Positions 7,636 through 17,349 of a stretch of 64,000 nucleotides of DNA are shown one piece after another. Origin of the DNA: Tanticharoenia sakaeratensis NBRC 103193. Lineage in GTDB: Bacteria > Pseudomonadota > Alphaproteobacteria > Acetobacterales > Acetobacteraceae. Position numbers and translations under genes: made by a program. Location of the stretch: positions 62,001 to 126,000 of the forward strand of contig NZ_BALE01000004.1 in NCBI RefSeq assembly GCF_000963885.1, read 5' to 3'. Positions within the stretch are counted from its first letter, which is position 1. Each line of letters starts with the position of its first letter. The notes under the pieces were generated by a model. It searched no databases and was not told where the DNA came from. It worked only from the letters and a program-made list of their open reading frames with translations.

Positions 7636-9783
7636 ATGAGCGACAACGCATTGCCTGTCAGACGTTTTGGACGCCTTCCCGGCAGCCCTTCGCTGAAATT
7701 TCTGGAAGGACCATTGTCCCGGGTACAGGCTTTCATGCCGGGTTCGGACGTCGGGCTGGCCGTATCCGTCGCCGGGCTGCTATCGATCCTTGTTCTGCCG
7801 CTGCCGACCTTCATACTCGATGCCGGTCTGTCTCTATCCGTCACGTCATCAATTCTCGTCTTGATGGTCGCTCTCTTTTTGCAGCGACCGCTTGATTTCA
7901 CGTCATTTCCCACACTTCTGCTTCTCACGACGCTGCTTCGTTTATCCTTGGAAGTGGCGACCACGCGGCTGATATTGAGCCATGGTTTTGAGGGACCTTT
8001 AGCTGCAGGCCACGTTGTCGCGGCCTTCGGCGGATTCCTTATGGGTGGCGATGTCGTTATCGGTGCCATCCTGTTCCTGATCCTCCTCGTCGTAAACTTC
8101 ATGGTTATTACAAAAGGATCAGGCCGCATCGCGGAAGTCGCCGCGCGGTTTTCGTTGGATGCGATGCCCGGAAAACAGATGGCGGTCGATGCGGAATTGT
8201 CTTCCGGCGCAATTACCGATGTGGTCGCCCGTCGCCGCCGGCGCGAACTGGAAGAGGAAAGCGCGTTCTATGGCGCCATGGACGGAGCTGCGAAGTTCGT
8301 CCGCGGGGATGCGATTGCGGGCTTGATCATCACGGCAGTCAATATAGTCGGCGGTCTTGCAATCGGAGTTGGGCGTCACGGAATGTCGGTTGCGGCTGCG
8401 GCGGAATCATTTACGACACTTACCATTGGTGATGGCCTGGTTTCGCAGATTCCAGCACTTCTGGTGTCTACCGCCGCAGGTATTGTCGTTACAAAAGGCG
8501 GGACCGAAGGTGGAGCGGATGTGGCGCTGGCGCGCCAGCTTGGTGGAAGCGCGAAGCCTCTGGCGCTCGCCTCAGGTTCGGCAGTGCTGATGGCTTTCAT
8601 GCCGGGGCTGCCCGCGGTGCCTTTCATAGCTCTTGGCTGCGCTGCCGGCGCGATGGCCTGGCATCGACATCGGGTTCCCCTGGTGAACCGGGATGTTTCA
8701 GAAGCCCCTGCGGTGTCTCCAGCCGAGGCATCGGCCTCTGCAGAGCCGCCGTTGTCGGACAGTCTGCGGATCGACCTGATTCGTCTCGACCTCGGGTTTA
8801 ATCTCTTGTCGATCGCGAGCGGAGACGGCGCGCGGCTGACTGAGCAGATCAAAGTTCTGCGCCGCACGATCGCGGCCGACATCGGATTCATTCTTCCCCC
8901 GGTGCGTATTCAGGACAATCTGCAAATCCCGAGCGACCGTTATGATATAAAGATAAAGGAAGTGCTTGTTGCGGGCGGAGAAATTCGTGCAAGTCGATTT
9001 CTGGCAATGGATCCGCGCGGTGGGACCCCCAAAATAGATGGCGAAGTTACAAAGGAGCCGGCTTTCGGACTGCCGGCAGTCTGGGTCGATCAAAGGCTGC
9101 GAGAAGAGGCACTGGTTCAGGGATATACTGTGGTCGATCCGGCAAGTGTCATTGCCACGCACCTGACAGAAGTCATTCGCGAAAACATGCCCGATCTTTT
9201 ATCTTATTCGGGTACGCAAAAGCTGCTGGACGATATGCCGCGCGAGCAACAGAAGCTCGTCATGGATCTGGTGCCATCTCTTGTAACTGTGAGTGCACTG
9301 CAACGGATCCTGCAAAGCCTTCTTGCCGAACGCGTCTCGATCCGTGACCTGCCAACGATTCTGGAGGCGATTCATGAAGCGTGCGGCATGGGTTGCAAGA
9401 CGGTCGCGTCAATCGCTGCGCATGTTCGTGTGCGTCTGTCCCGACAGATCTGCGCGAATCTGACGTCGGCCAAGGGATATATCCCGATCATTACGTTATG
9501 TCCCGAGTGGGAGACGATGTTTCTCGAAAGCCTTGTCGGGCCACCGGAAGATCGGCAGTTGGCCATGGCGCCTTCGAAAATGGCTGACTTCGTCGGGCGT
9601 CTGAGGGTCGCGATAGAAGAGACGACCACGGCTGACCAGGCGCCGGTTCTCGTTGTCGGAAACGCCATTCGCCCGGGCATTCGATCCATTGTCGAAAGGA
9701 TGCGCCCGTCGATGATGGTGCTGGCGCAAAGCGAGATCTTCCCGCGCGCGAAGATCAAGACAGTCGCATCGATCGGGATCTGA
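7636..9783 (+). CDS. flhA: flagellar type III export gate protein FlhA
   Basis: Central ring-forming membrane component of the flagellar export gate, which docks chaperone-substrate complexes and conducts protons. 715 residues, typical. The N-terminal half has eight expected membrane helices and the strongly conserved LLLTTLLRLSLEVATTRLIL stretch. The FHIPEP-type loop follows with FVITKGSGRIAEVAARFSLDAMPGKQMA-like residues around 155-180. The C-terminal cytoplasmic domain (from ~370) contains LGFNLLSIASGDGARL and IRENMPDLLSYSGTQKLLD. It follows fliN by 38 bases. In Caulobacter this position is occupied by flbD, which is absent here. Confidence 0.97.
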   Translation: MSDNALPVRRFGRLPGSPSLKFLEGPLSRVQAFMPGSDVGLAVSVAGLLSILVLPLPTFILDAGLSLSVTSSILVLMVALFLQRPLDFTSFPTLLLLTTLLRLSLEVATTRLILSHGFEGPLAAGHVVAAFGGFLMGGDVVIGAILFLILLVVNFMVITKGSGRIAEVAARFSLDAMPGKQMAVDAELSSGAITDVVARRRRRELEEESAFYGAMDGAAKFVRGDAIAGLIITAVNIVGGLAIGVGRHGMSVAAAAESFTTLTIGDGLVSQIPALLVSTAAGIVVTKGGTEGGADVALARQLGGSAKPLALASGSAVLMAFMPGLPAVPFIALGCAAGAMAWHRHRVPLVNRDVSEAPAVSPAEASASAEPPLSDSLRIDLIRLDLGFNLLSIASGDGARLTEQIKVLRRTIAADIGFILPPVRIQDNLQIPSDRYDIKIKEVLVAGGEIRASRFLAMDPRGGTPKIDGEVTKEPAFGLPAVWVDQRLREEALVQGYTVVDPASVIATHLTEVIRENMPDLLSYSGTQKLLDDMPREQQKLVMDLVPSLVTVSALQRILQSLLAERVSIRDLPTILEAIHEACGMGCKTVASIAAHVRVRLSRQICANLTSAKGYIPIITLCPEWETMFLESLVGPPEDRQLAMAPSKMADFVGRLRVAIEETTTADQAPVLVVGNAIRPGIRSIVERMRPSMMVLAQSEIFPRAKIKTVASIGI

Positions 9784-9804
9784 ATATGACCGAAAGCAAA
9801 ACTC

Positions 9805-10869
9805 ATGCGTGTTAAGGTTGTTGTCGGAAAGACGATCGGCGAAGCCATGCAGACGGTTCGCTCAACGCTCGGTTCTGACGCATTGATTCTCGGGCAACAG
9901 AAGCGCCCTGACGGCACCATTGAGCTCACGGCTGCACTCGACACCGATGATGACAATGAGGGACGCTTTTCCGGTGAGCGGCCTGGTCGAGTGTTGCCTC
10001 AAACCGCGCAGTGGCAGCAGCGCACGACCGCACAAAGCGATCGTGAGACCCTGGCATGGCACGGTGTGCCGCCGTTCGTTCAGACGGGCCTTGTAGAGGC
10101 AGGATCCCTACGTCGGCTTCTTCGGAAGTGCTCTTTTGCGCCCATCGGCCCGTTGCTCGCACGGCAACCGGTCGTTGTGTCAGGCATGGCTGGGGGTGGA
10201 AAAACTACTGTCGCGATACGCTTCGCGGTTCGTCTCGTCATCGCGGGCGTCAAACCAGTGATTATAAACGTCGATGACCGCCGGGCAGGGGCAGACCATC
10301 AGATCAAGGCATACGCCCGACTGCTTGGGATCGAAGTGATTTCCGCGACGTCCACGAAAGACGTTGCGGGGCATCTCCAGACGATCAACGGGGAGCGGCC
10401 TGTTATCGTCGACACGGCCGGATTTTCCGCTTCGGATATGCAGGCGGCACGGCGCCTTGGCTCGTTTGCAGAGCGTATTGAAGGGGCTCTGGTCCACGTC
10501 ATCCCGGCAGGACTGGACGCCTGCGAGTCACTTGACCTCGCGCGAACGTTTCTGGATGCCGGCGCCCGGCACACCGTCGTGACCCGCGTTGATTGTCACC
10601 GACGTCTGGGTGGCCTCCTTGCAATGGCGGTTGCAGGCATCCCTGTTTCCGAGATCGGCACGAGCGACGCGGTCGCTGGCGGCGGCCGGGCCCTGGATGA
10701 GCAAAGTCTTTTCGAGGCGATTTCCAGATCTGCCGATGAAATGGGTCAGAACGCAGCGCGCGCGCAGTCCCGAGTTGTCGCGAACGATATGTCCGCCGAA
10801 GCAGAAGTGACGCGGCCTCGGGGCGCGTCACTTCTGGCTCAGCATATTTCGGCCCAGAAAGAGAATTGA
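9805..10869 (+). CDS. flhF: flagellar SRP-type GTPase FlhF
   Basis: GTPase of the Ffh/FtsY family that determines flagellar site and number in polar flagellates. 354 residues. The short N-terminal B domain begins MRVKVVVGKTIGEAMQTV. The NG domain has a P-loop GMAGGGKTT at about 127-135, DTAG at about 203-206, and VTRVD as the guanine-specificity motif. It lies 21 bases after flhA and its stop overlaps the possible TTG start of the next gene. Divergent relative to gammaproteobacterial FlhF, but motif order and neighbours agree. Confidence 0.88.
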   Translation: MRVKVVVGKTIGEAMQTVRSTLGSDALILGQQKRPDGTIELTAALDTDDDNEGRFSGERPGRVLPQTAQWQQRTTAQSDRETLAWHGVPPFVQTGLVEAGSLRRLLRKCSFAPIGPLLARQPVVVSGMAGGGKTTVAIRFAVRLVIAGVKPVIINVDDRRAGADHQIKAYARLLGIEVISATSTKDVAGHLQTINGERPVIVDTAGFSASDMQAARRLGSFAERIEGALVHVIPAGLDACESLDLARTFLDAGARHTVVTRVDCHRRLGGLLAMAVAGIPVSEIGTSDAVAGGGRALDEQSLFEAISRSADEMGQNAARAQSRVVANDMSAEAEVTRPRGASLLAQHISAQKEN

Positions 10870-10880
10870 GGCTGCATCAC

Positions 10881-11729
10881 ATGCTTTCAGGTTTGCTACA
10901 GGACCGGACCACTGTCGGAGCTCACGGAAATCGTGACTCGAGGACAGCGTCATCGGCCAAGATCATTGCGGTTGCCTCCGGAAAAGGGGGAGTCGGCAAG
11001 ACGTGGATGTCGATCTCACTGGCGGCACTTCTCGCCAGCTTCGGCAAACGGGTGCTTGTATTCGATGCCGACTTTGGTCTTGCGAACATCGATATCCAGC
11101 TGGGCATGGTCCCGACCCTCGATATTTCTGACTATCTGTGCCGAGACCGCACGCTGCAGGACGTTATCCAGACTGCCACGATAGAGCGCTCTCACAAGAG
11201 GGACGAGATCAAGATCGATGTTCTTCCGGGGTGTTCGGGAGCCTCGTTCATGTCGCGGCTCACCGAGCGCGATATCGATCCGATTCTGTTCGAATTGAGA
11301 AACATGAACAATTACGACGTTGTCATCGTCGATCTCTGCGCCAGCATCAACGACATGACGCGTCATGTCTCCTCGATCTCGGACCTTCTGCTGGCCGTCA
11401 CCACGGAAGAGCCTACGGCGCTGGCGGACGTCTATGCGGTCATTAAGCTCTATATCAAGGACCGCAGGCGGCTACTCGGCCAAGAAGGCGCATGTCAGGT
11501 AATCATCAATCAGGCGGCCTCCCATCGGAGCGGCGAGCAGACATTTCGCAAGCTCAGCCAGGCCTGCAAGACGTTTCTGTCATGGTCGCCTGAGCTCGCA
11601 GGTGTTGTCCGCAAGGATTCACGCGTGCCGTCTTCGATCCGCCGTCAGCAATTGCTCATGATTGAGTCGCCGACCTCGCCCTCATGGCTGGACGCGACAC
11701 GAATCGCGCGTGGTCTGCTGAACAGGTAA
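10881..11729 (+). CDS. flhG: MinD/ParA-type ATPase, FlhG (FleN/YlxH)
   Basis: Partner of FlhF that limits flagellar number by stimulating FlhF GTPase. 282 residues from the ATG at 10881, which has GAGG about 10 bases upstream; a TTG at 10866 overlapping the flhF stop is the alternative. The deviant Walker A motif KGGVGKTWMS lies at about 34-44, followed by DADFGLANIDIQLG and a Walker B region VVIVDLCAS. The usual T after KT is replaced by W, a small oddity. Gene order flhA-flhF-flhG is standard, supporting the FlhG call over a chromosome-segregation ParA. Confidence 0.87.
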   Translation: MLSGLLQDRTTVGAHGNRDSRTASSAKIIAVASGKGGVGKTWMSISLAALLASFGKRVLVFDADFGLANIDIQLGMVPTLDISDYLCRDRTLQDVIQTATIERSHKRDEIKIDVLPGCSGASFMSRLTERDIDPILFELRNMNNYDVVIVDLCASINDMTRHVSSISDLLLAVTTEEPTALADVYAVIKLYIKDRRRLLGQEGACQVIINQAASHRSGEQTFRKLSQACKTFLSWSPELAGVVRKDSRVPSSIRRQQLLMIESPTSPSWLDATRIARGLLNR

Positions 11730-11857
11730 TGCAGTCACCTCGTCAGTGAGCATGATTTGCCGGAGGTTCCTGCTCGCGCAGCGCCGTGCTAGGCCCATAG
11801 CTCGGCGACTGGACGAGGACGGCATGCGACACCGAACGCTCACTGGATCTGCTCCCT

Positions 11858-12670
11858 GTGACTGACGATATGGCCCAAGGCGAACAGCGGGCGCAAAATG
11901 CCCGCCGCGCGGACAGGATCGCGTTTGTTGCATCGCCCCATGAGCAGGCGCAGACCACGTTACGGAAGCTGAGCGAATGCTACGGTGGCGTGCCTTTCGA
12001 CGATGCGGATGTCGTCGTCTGCCTTGGGGGTGACGGCTTCCTGCTGGAAACGCTTCATCGGGTCCTTGGGCGCGGCATTCCCGTTTACGGCATCAATTGC
12101 GGGACGGTCGGTTTTCTGATGAATCCGGCCTCGGACGGCGACCTCCGCGAGAAGGTGCGTAAAGCGCTTCCATCCGTTCTGCATCCTCTCAGAATGCAAG
12201 CTACGTCTCGTTCGGGCGAGCGTCATGAAGCACTTGCGTTCAACGACGTCTTCCTCTTCCGGCAGACCCGGCAGGCGGCGAAAGTGCGGATCGAAGTGGA
12301 CGGCCGCGTCCGGCTTGAAGAGCTGGTCTGCGATGGCGTGCTTGTCTCGACACCAGCGGGCTCCACGGCCTACAATCTGTCAGCTCACGGCCCTATTGTT
12401 CCGCTGTCAGCGAACATTCTGCCGCTGACGCCGATCTCTGCTTTCCGCCCTCGGCGGTGGCGCGGCGCGCTTCTGCCATCGACGGCGTCGGTCGTGTTCA
12501 CGCTGATCGAGCAGGAAAAGCGGCCTGCTGCCGCTGTGGCTGATTTCACCGAGGTGCGTGACGTTATCGAAGTGCGGGTGCAGGAGGATCGTTCGTTGGA
12601 AACGATCCTGCTCTGCGATCCTGATCATGCCTTGTCGGAACGCATCATCGCCGAACAATTCACGGCGTAA
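11858..12670 (+). CDS. nadK: NAD kinase
   Basis: Phosphorylates NAD to NADP, the only route to NADP. 270 residues from a GTG; an ATG four codons in is an alternative. The signature GGDG lies at residues 57-60 ([14 protein letters not shown]), followed by [12 protein letters not shown] and the second motif [21 protein letters not shown]. The protein is slightly short but within the alphaproteobacterial range. It is 128 bases downstream of flhG and converges on accC with an 8-base gap, so it ends a transcription unit. Confidence 0.94.
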   Translation: MTDDMAQGEQRAQNARRADRIAFVASPHEQAQTTLRKLSECYGGVPFDDADVVVCLGGDGFLLETLHRVLGRGIPVYGINCGTVGFLMNPASDGDLREKVRKALPSVLHPLRMQATSRSGERHEALAFNDVFLFRQTRQAAKVRIEVDGRVRLEELVCDGVLVSTPAGSTAYNLSAHGPIVPLSANILPLTPISAFRPRRWRGALLPSTASVVFTLIEQEKRPAAAVADFTEVRDVIEVRVQEDRSLETILLCDPDHALSERIIAEQFTA

Positions 12671-12678
12671 GCCCTAGG

Positions 12679-14034
12679 TTACTGGGCTGCGACGAATTTC
12701 TCCAGCCAGTGGATCGTATACTCGCCGCGCTGGAATTCCGGATTGGCCAGAATCTTGCGGTGGAGCGGAATGACGGTCTGGACGCCTTCGATGACGAACT
12801 CATCAAGGGCGCGCTGCATCCTTGCAATCGCCTCCGCGCGTGTCGGAGCATGCACGATCAGCTTGGCAATCATGCTGTCATAGTAGGGAGGCACGCGGTA
12901 GCCGGCGTAAATGGCGCTGTCCATCCGGACGCCAAGACCGCCCGGTGCGTGAAAGACGGTGATCGTCCCCGGATTGGGTGCAAATGTCTCGGGGTTCTCG
13001 GCATTGATGCGGCACTCGATGGCGTGACCGCTGAACGTGATATCTGCCTGCGTGTAGCCGAGCCGCTGACCGGCGGCGATGCGGATCTGCTCGCGCACGA
13101 GGTCGACCCCGCAGACCATCTCAGTCACGGGATGCTCGACCTGTAGGCGCGTGTTCATCTCGATGAAGCAGAACTGGCCGTCCTGATACAGAAACTCGAG
13201 CGTACCGGCATTTCGATAGCCAAGTTTGGTCAGCGCATCCGTGACCGTGGCACCGATTGCGTCACGCTGCTCGGCCGTAAGGACCGGCGAACCGGCTTCC
13301 TCGACGAGCTTCTGGTGCCGCCGCTGCAGTGAACAGTCGCGCTCGCCGAAGTGTACGACGTTACCGTGCGTATCTGCCAGGACCTGCAGCTCGATGTGAC
13401 GCGGACGATCGAGATACTTCTCGAGATAGACCTCGTCGTTGCCGAACGCCGCACGGGCCTCGGTCCGCGCGACGCTCCATGCCTCTTCAAGCTCTGAGGC
13501 CTCGTGAGCAACCTTCATGCCCCGGCCGCCACCGCCGGCCGCGGCCTTGATTAGCACCGGATAACCAACCTCCTCGGCGACGCTGCGGGCCGTTTCCAGA
13601 TCCGGCAATGCGCCGTCGGAGCCCGGCACGAGCGGTACGCCAAGCGCACGCATCGTCGTCTTGGCGGTAATCTTGTCGCCCATCATGCGGATGTGCGACG
13701 CCTTGGGCCCGATGAAGGCAAGTCCGTGCGCTTCCACCGTGTCGGCGAAGTCTGCGTTTTCCGACAGAAATCCATAGCCCGGATGGATCGCGTCGGCGCC
13801 CGTGATGGTCGCAGCCGACAGAATCGCCGCCACATTCAGATAGGAATCGCGGGCGGATGGCGGTCCGATGCAGACGGCTTCGTCGGCCAGGCGGACATGC
13901 ATCGCATCGGCATCTGCCGTCGAATGGACGGCAACCGTCTTGATGCCCAGTTCGCGGCAGGCGCGCTGGATCCGCAGGGCGATCTCGCCGCGATTGGCGA
14001 TCAGGATCTTGGAGAACATCAAGAGGTTCGTCAC
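12679..14034 (-). CDS. accC: acetyl-CoA carboxylase biotin carboxylase subunit
   Basis: ATP-dependent carboxylation of biotin on AccB, the first half-reaction of acetyl-CoA carboxylase in fatty-acid synthesis. The ORF begins at a GTG that overlaps the accB stop as GTGA; an internal ATG at 14019 gives the canonical [16 protein letters not shown] start, and either could be used. The ATP-grasp glycine loop [12 protein letters not shown] is near residue 165, followed by [16 protein letters not shown] and [17 protein letters not shown]. Length (446-451 residues) is standard. It lies in an aroQ-accB-accC operon with 4-base overlaps. Confidence 0.97.
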   Translation of the reverse strand: MTNLLMFSKILIANRGEIALRIQRACRELGIKTVAVHSTADADAMHVRLADEAVCIGPPSARDSYLNVAAILSAATITGADAIHPGYGFLSENADFADTVEAHGLAFIGPKASHIRMMGDKITAKTTMRALGVPLVPGSDGALPDLETARSVAEEVGYPVLIKAAAGGGGRGMKVAHEASELEEAWSVARTEARAAFGNDEVYLEKYLDRPRHIELQVLADTHGNVVHFGERDCSLQRRHQKLVEEAGSPVLTAEQRDAIGATVTDALTKLGYRNAGTLEFLYQDGQFCFIEMNTRLQVEHPVTEMVCGVDLVREQIRIAAGQRLGYTQADITFSGHAIECRINAENPETFAPNPGTITVFHAPGGLGVRMDSAIYAGYRVPPYYDSMIAKLIVHAPTRAEAIARMQRALDEFVIEGVQTVIPLHRKILANPEFQRGEYTIHWLEKFVAAQ

Positions 14035-14480
14035 TCAATGATCGCGAGAGGTTCGCCGAACTCGACCGGATCGCCCGACGCCACCAGAACCTTCGTCAGC
14101 GTCCCGGCACGGGGGGCCTTGATCTGGTTGAACGTCTTCATGGCCTCGATGAGCATGATCGTCTGCCCGGCCGCAACGCTCTGGCCTTCTGTAACAAACG
14201 GCGGGGCCGACGGATCGGGCGTCAGGTACACCACGCCGACCATCGGGCTCGGGACCGCGCCCGGATGCTTGGTGGGATCGGCGGACGGCGCCGCCTGGGG
14301 GGCTGCGGTTGCGATCGGCGTGGCTGCAGCTGCCGTGGGAGCCACAACCGTCTGTGCCGTGCCGCGCGCAACGCGGATCCGGCTGTCCTTTTCGGCGATC
14401 TCGATCTCGGTCAGGCCGGTTTCGGTCAGGATGTCTGCCAATGCCCGGATGGCATCTGCGTCCACGAGCATGCGGCTCAT
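14031..14480 (-). CDS. accB: acetyl-CoA carboxylase biotin carboxyl carrier protein
   Basis: Carries biotin between AccC and the carboxyltransferase. 149 residues. The N-terminal ~40 residues form a helical interaction region ([20 protein letters not shown]). An Ala/Pro-rich linker spans about 44-75. The biotinyl domain holds EAMK at 112-115, with Lys115 the modification site. Its ATG overlaps the aroQ stop by 4 bases and its own stop overlaps the accC GTG, indicating coupled translation. Confidence 0.97.
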   Translation of the reverse strand: MSRMLVDADAIRALADILTETGLTEIEIAEKDSRIRVARGTAQTVVAPTAAAATPIATAAPQAAPSADPTKHPGAVPSPMVGVVYLTPDPSAPPFVTEGQSVAAGQTIMLIEAMKTFNQIKAPRAGTLTKVLVASGDPVEFGEPLAIIE

Positions 14481-14932
14481 TGCTGGTCTTCGTCCTCGAT
14501 CATGTCGGTGAGCGCCTGAAGCGCGAGAGCGTAACCGCGAACGCCGAATCCAGCCATAACGCCGATCGCCGCGCGCGACACATAAGAATGATGCCGGAAT
14601 GTCTCGCGGCGGAATACATTTGAAATATGGACCTCGACCGTCGGCAGGCCGACGGCAAGCAGTGCATCGAGCAACGCGATCGAGGTGTGGGAATACGCCG
14701 CCGGGTTGATGACGATGCCATCGGCCCGACCCCGACACTCCTGGATCCAGGTGACAAGCTCGCCTTCGATGTTCGTCTGCCGGAAATCGATCGTGACGTC
14801 GAGCCGCTCGGCGGCCTGAAGACACACCTGTTCCAGGTCGTCGAGGGTGGCATGCCCATAGACGTCAGGCTGGCGTAGGCCCAGCATGTTCAGGTTTGGG
14901 CCGTTCAGTACGGCAATGAGCGGTCGCTTCAT
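14477..14932 (-). CDS. aroQ: 3-dehydroquinate dehydratase, type II
   Basis: Dehydrates 3-dehydroquinate to 3-dehydroshikimate in the shikimate pathway. 151 residues, the type II size. Motifs include LNGPNLNMLGLRQPDVYG near the N-terminus (catalytic Tyr and Arg), INPAAYSHTSIALLDAL, and EVHISNVFRRE with the active His. First gene of aroQ-accB-accC. It is divergent from rlpA across 222 bases, where the promoter should lie. Confidence 0.97.
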   Translation of the reverse strand: MKRPLIAVLNGPNLNMLGLRQPDVYGHATLDDLEQVCLQAAERLDVTIDFRQTNIEGELVTWIQECRGRADGIVINPAAYSHTSIALLDALLAVGLPTVEVHISNVFRRETFRHHSYVSRAAIGVMAGFGVRGYALALQALTDMIEDEDQQ

Positions 14933-15154
14933 GGTGGCGAGCCCGTAGCACTTTCAACAGCGTGGTTAAAGGCCCGCATCCGCGCAGCCCGAAAGATCGC
15001 CTTATTCGTGCCGTGTTCGCCGTGGATCGTGCCGTTCAGGAAGCGTTAAGGATCGCCTGTTAGCCTTTCGTGTGCAAATGCGGTATGGGTGTGCCTTCAA
15101 GATAAAAAGGGCATCGTCCCGACGGGCGTGAAGAACACGCGGAGGTGTGGGTCG

Positions 15155-15763
15155 TTGAGTGCTACCTTGGGTCGTCTGATATCGCGTCATTTCCTGTCCA
15201 CGGTTGCCGTAGCGGTCCTCGGGGCCGCGCCATGCCTGGCTCAGGACGCGACACAACCGGCAGGGAACCACGCAGCGGTCAAAACGCCATGGGCGGATTC
15301 CGTGCGGCGGGCTTTGGCTGCCCGTATGCACCGCGTGGCCGAAGAAGGTCGCACGGCGTTAGCTTGGTCGCAGCATGGCGTGGCCAGCTGGTATGGGGCA
15401 CGCTTTCACGGCCGGCGTACCGAGAGTGGTGCAATCTTCGATCGCAACGCGCTGACGGCGGCGCACCCCACGCTGCCGATCGGAACGAAGCTGCTCGTTC
15501 GGTCGGAAGACACGGGCCGGTCGGTCGTCGTGACCGTCAACGACCGCGGACCATTCAATCATCGCATCATCGATCTTTCGCGCGCTGCTGCGGAGCGGAT
15601 CGGTATGGTGGCGTCGGGTACGGCACGCGTGGCATTGACGCCGCTGCCCGCGGCTGATCAACCGAGCGTCGAAGTTGCTCAGGCCGCCGACGAGGACACA
15701 CCTGAGCAGGCCATCGCGGCGAGCGTGCCGTTGCCCGCCGCGTCACACATACGCCGGCGATAA
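15155..15763 (+). CDS. rlpA: RlpA-family septal/peptidoglycan protein (double-psi beta-barrel)
   Basis: RlpA proteins act on peptidoglycan lacking stem peptides at the division site. 202 residues from a TTG start at 15155, chosen because GGAGGTG (15141-15147) lies 7 bases ahead and because it gives a clean signal peptide (about residues 1-29, ending PCLAQ). The Cys near the cleavage site is not in a good lipobox, so lipidation is doubtful. The DPBB domain holds GVASWYGARFHGRRTESG and GTKLLVRSEDTGRSVVVTVNDRGPF. No SPOR domain is present, so this is a short form. Confidence 0.88.
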   Translation: MSATLGRLISRHFLSTVAVAVLGAAPCLAQDATQPAGNHAAVKTPWADSVRRALAARMHRVAEEGRTALAWSQHGVASWYGARFHGRRTESGAIFDRNALTAAHPTLPIGTKLLVRSEDTGRSVVVTVNDRGPFNHRIIDLSRAAAERIGMVASGTARVALTPLPAADQPSVEVAQAADEDTPEQAIAASVPLPAASHIRRR

Positions 15764-15783
15764 CGTCCGGTTATACGGACGTA
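15763..15783. terminator. hairpin between convergent rlpA and yihY-like gene
   Basis: ACGTCCG (15763-15769) pairs with CGGACGT (15776-15782) around a 6-base loop, immediately after the rlpA stop and just before the end of the opposite gene. Only a weak T-rich tail (ATTTACC) follows, so termination may be partial. Confidence 0.5.
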
Positions 15784-15784
15784 T

Positions 15785-16900
15785 TTACCGAGAGCGAGTC
15801 GCCTCGGCCCTAGATGCCACGTCGTTCGACACGGTCGGTTCCTGAGGCACACGTTCTGGGTTGACCGTATTGCTTACCTTGGGCTCAAGACCTGCGATGC
15901 GGTCTTCAAGCCCTGCGTTGAGCTCGGCGCCGAGCAGGACGACATAGGCGCTGACGAAGAACCACATCATGATGGCCACGACGGCACCTAGGGGTCCGTA
16001 CGTTGCGCCGTATGATGCAAAGTGGCTGACGTACCAGGAAAAGCCGAACGACGTCACAAGCCAGAGACCCGTCGCTACCAGTGATCCGGGCAGTGACCAG
16101 CGCCAGGCCCCGGCCGGGCGCGACGGCCCATGCCGATAGAGCAGGGTTACGGCGCCGAATACGAACAGCAGCATGAGTGCCGGCGCCAGCAGGTGAACGA
16201 CCAGCGGCAGACCCCATGTCAGGGCAGTATCGAACTGTGGCGGGATATGCAGGAAGGCAAGGTGAGACGGCAGGAAGTCCAGGAACGCGGGCAACGCCAC
16301 CATCAGCGCGAGCGTCAGGCAGGCTCCCAGGACTGCGCCAAGCGTCGTGCCGAACGCGATCCCCTGAAATGCCAGGAAAGAGCGGAGTTCCGTGGTGTTG
16401 TACGCCAGATTCAATGCCGACAGGATCGATTTGGTGCTGGCCGACGCGGACCACAGGGCCACGCAGAGCGAAAAGATCAGCCCGATCGTCAGTGAGCTGT
16501 GCGACTGCTCCACGAGCGTGTGAATTCGGTCTCCGATCAGAGTGTAGGCTGCGGGCGGCAGAAGATCATGCAGGACGTTGAGCTGCGGTTCGACAGTATT
16601 GAGGTCGAACGCGAGTCCATAAAGAGAGAGTAGTGCACTGATCGCAGGGAAAAGAGAAAGCGTCGCATAAAACGCGCAGCCGGCCGCGGCGAGCGAGATC
16701 TGACTTGTTCCCAGCTCGTTGATCATCTGGCGGATCACGAGCTTCCAGCCGCCCCACGGCATCTTGAACGGCGAGGACACGCCTGTTCCGGGCGATGCCG
16801 TACCCTCGGCCGACACGCGATGAGCGTCCTGATACAGGGGAGCTGAAGCCGGTGCCGGCTGGGCCGACGTCGTTGCTTCAGTCTGGGGCATGGATGGCAC
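15785..16900 (-). CDS. YihY/virulence factor BrkB family inner-membrane protein
   Basis: Polytopic inner-membrane protein of the UPF0761/YihY family; molecular role unsettled (once proposed as RNase BN). 371 residues from a GTG at 16900, chosen for GGAG 6 bases upstream; an ATG three codons later is possible. The first ~65 residues are a polar Ala/Pro/Thr-rich extension. About six membrane helices follow, including SLAAAGCAFYATLSLFPA, GLIFSLCVALWSASASTKS and AVVAIMMWFFVSAYVVLLGAELNAG, the last a family signature. It is convergent with rlpA. Confidence 0.88.
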   Translation of the reverse strand: MPSMPQTEATTSAQPAPASAPLYQDAHRVSAEGTASPGTGVSSPFKMPWGGWKLVIRQMINELGTSQISLAAAGCAFYATLSLFPAISALLSLYGLAFDLNTVEPQLNVLHDLLPPAAYTLIGDRIHTLVEQSHSSLTIGLIFSLCVALWSASASTKSILSALNLAYNTTELRSFLAFQGIAFGTTLGAVLGACLTLALMVALPAFLDFLPSHLAFLHIPPQFDTALTWGLPLVVHLLAPALMLLFVFGAVTLLYRHGPSRPAGAWRWSLPGSLVATGLWLVTSFGFSWYVSHFASYGATYGPLGAVVAIMMWFFVSAYVVLLGAELNAGLEDRIAGLEPKVSNTVNPERVPQEPTVSNDVASRAEATRSR

Positions 16901-17349
16901 GTGCTTCTCCTGGTCGAGGGCTACTCGTTGCGATGACCTGACGTAACGTCGGGTCTCGCTCGGCGCGCAGTCGGGAGGTGCGCATAGCGGTATTGTTACC
17001 GCAAGACTACGCGCCATCGTGAAAGTCGTTCCTATGGCGACTTCATCTGCCGCGGGCTGTGTCTTTGAGACGACGCGGGTGCTGAAAAGGCATCCAAAAA
17101 AAGCAAAAACGGTGGGACATTTTCTGTTGCGCGCGAGGGGGTTTGGCCTCATATGCGCCGCACGCAGCAACGCACGTGCCACTGGCCCCCTAAAGGTTAC
17201 GCAACGACGTCAAGCGTTCTGGCAATCCGGGATCGGATCACGCATTTCGCGCGTTCGGTCTCGCCATGGTCGCTGGTCCGTTAGACCGTTTCGCAACATC
17301 GCTCGTTCGCTCACGAAAGCGACACGAGGCAAACATGGGAGGGGGTTTA
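16901..17349 (+). promoter_or_regulatory. long structured leader region of the decarboxylase gene
   Basis: A 449-base gap with no supported gene. It contains several possible stems: AGGGGG paired at distance with CCCCCT (about 17137-17212), and a strong hairpin at 17302-17328 (CTCGT-TCGCT arms against AGCGA-C-ACGAG, one bulged C, 6-base loop), ending 8 bases before the GGGAGGGGG ribosome site. Polyamine-related decarboxylase genes in alphaproteobacteria can carry the speF leader RNA; I cannot confirm that family by eye. Confidence 0.4.
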
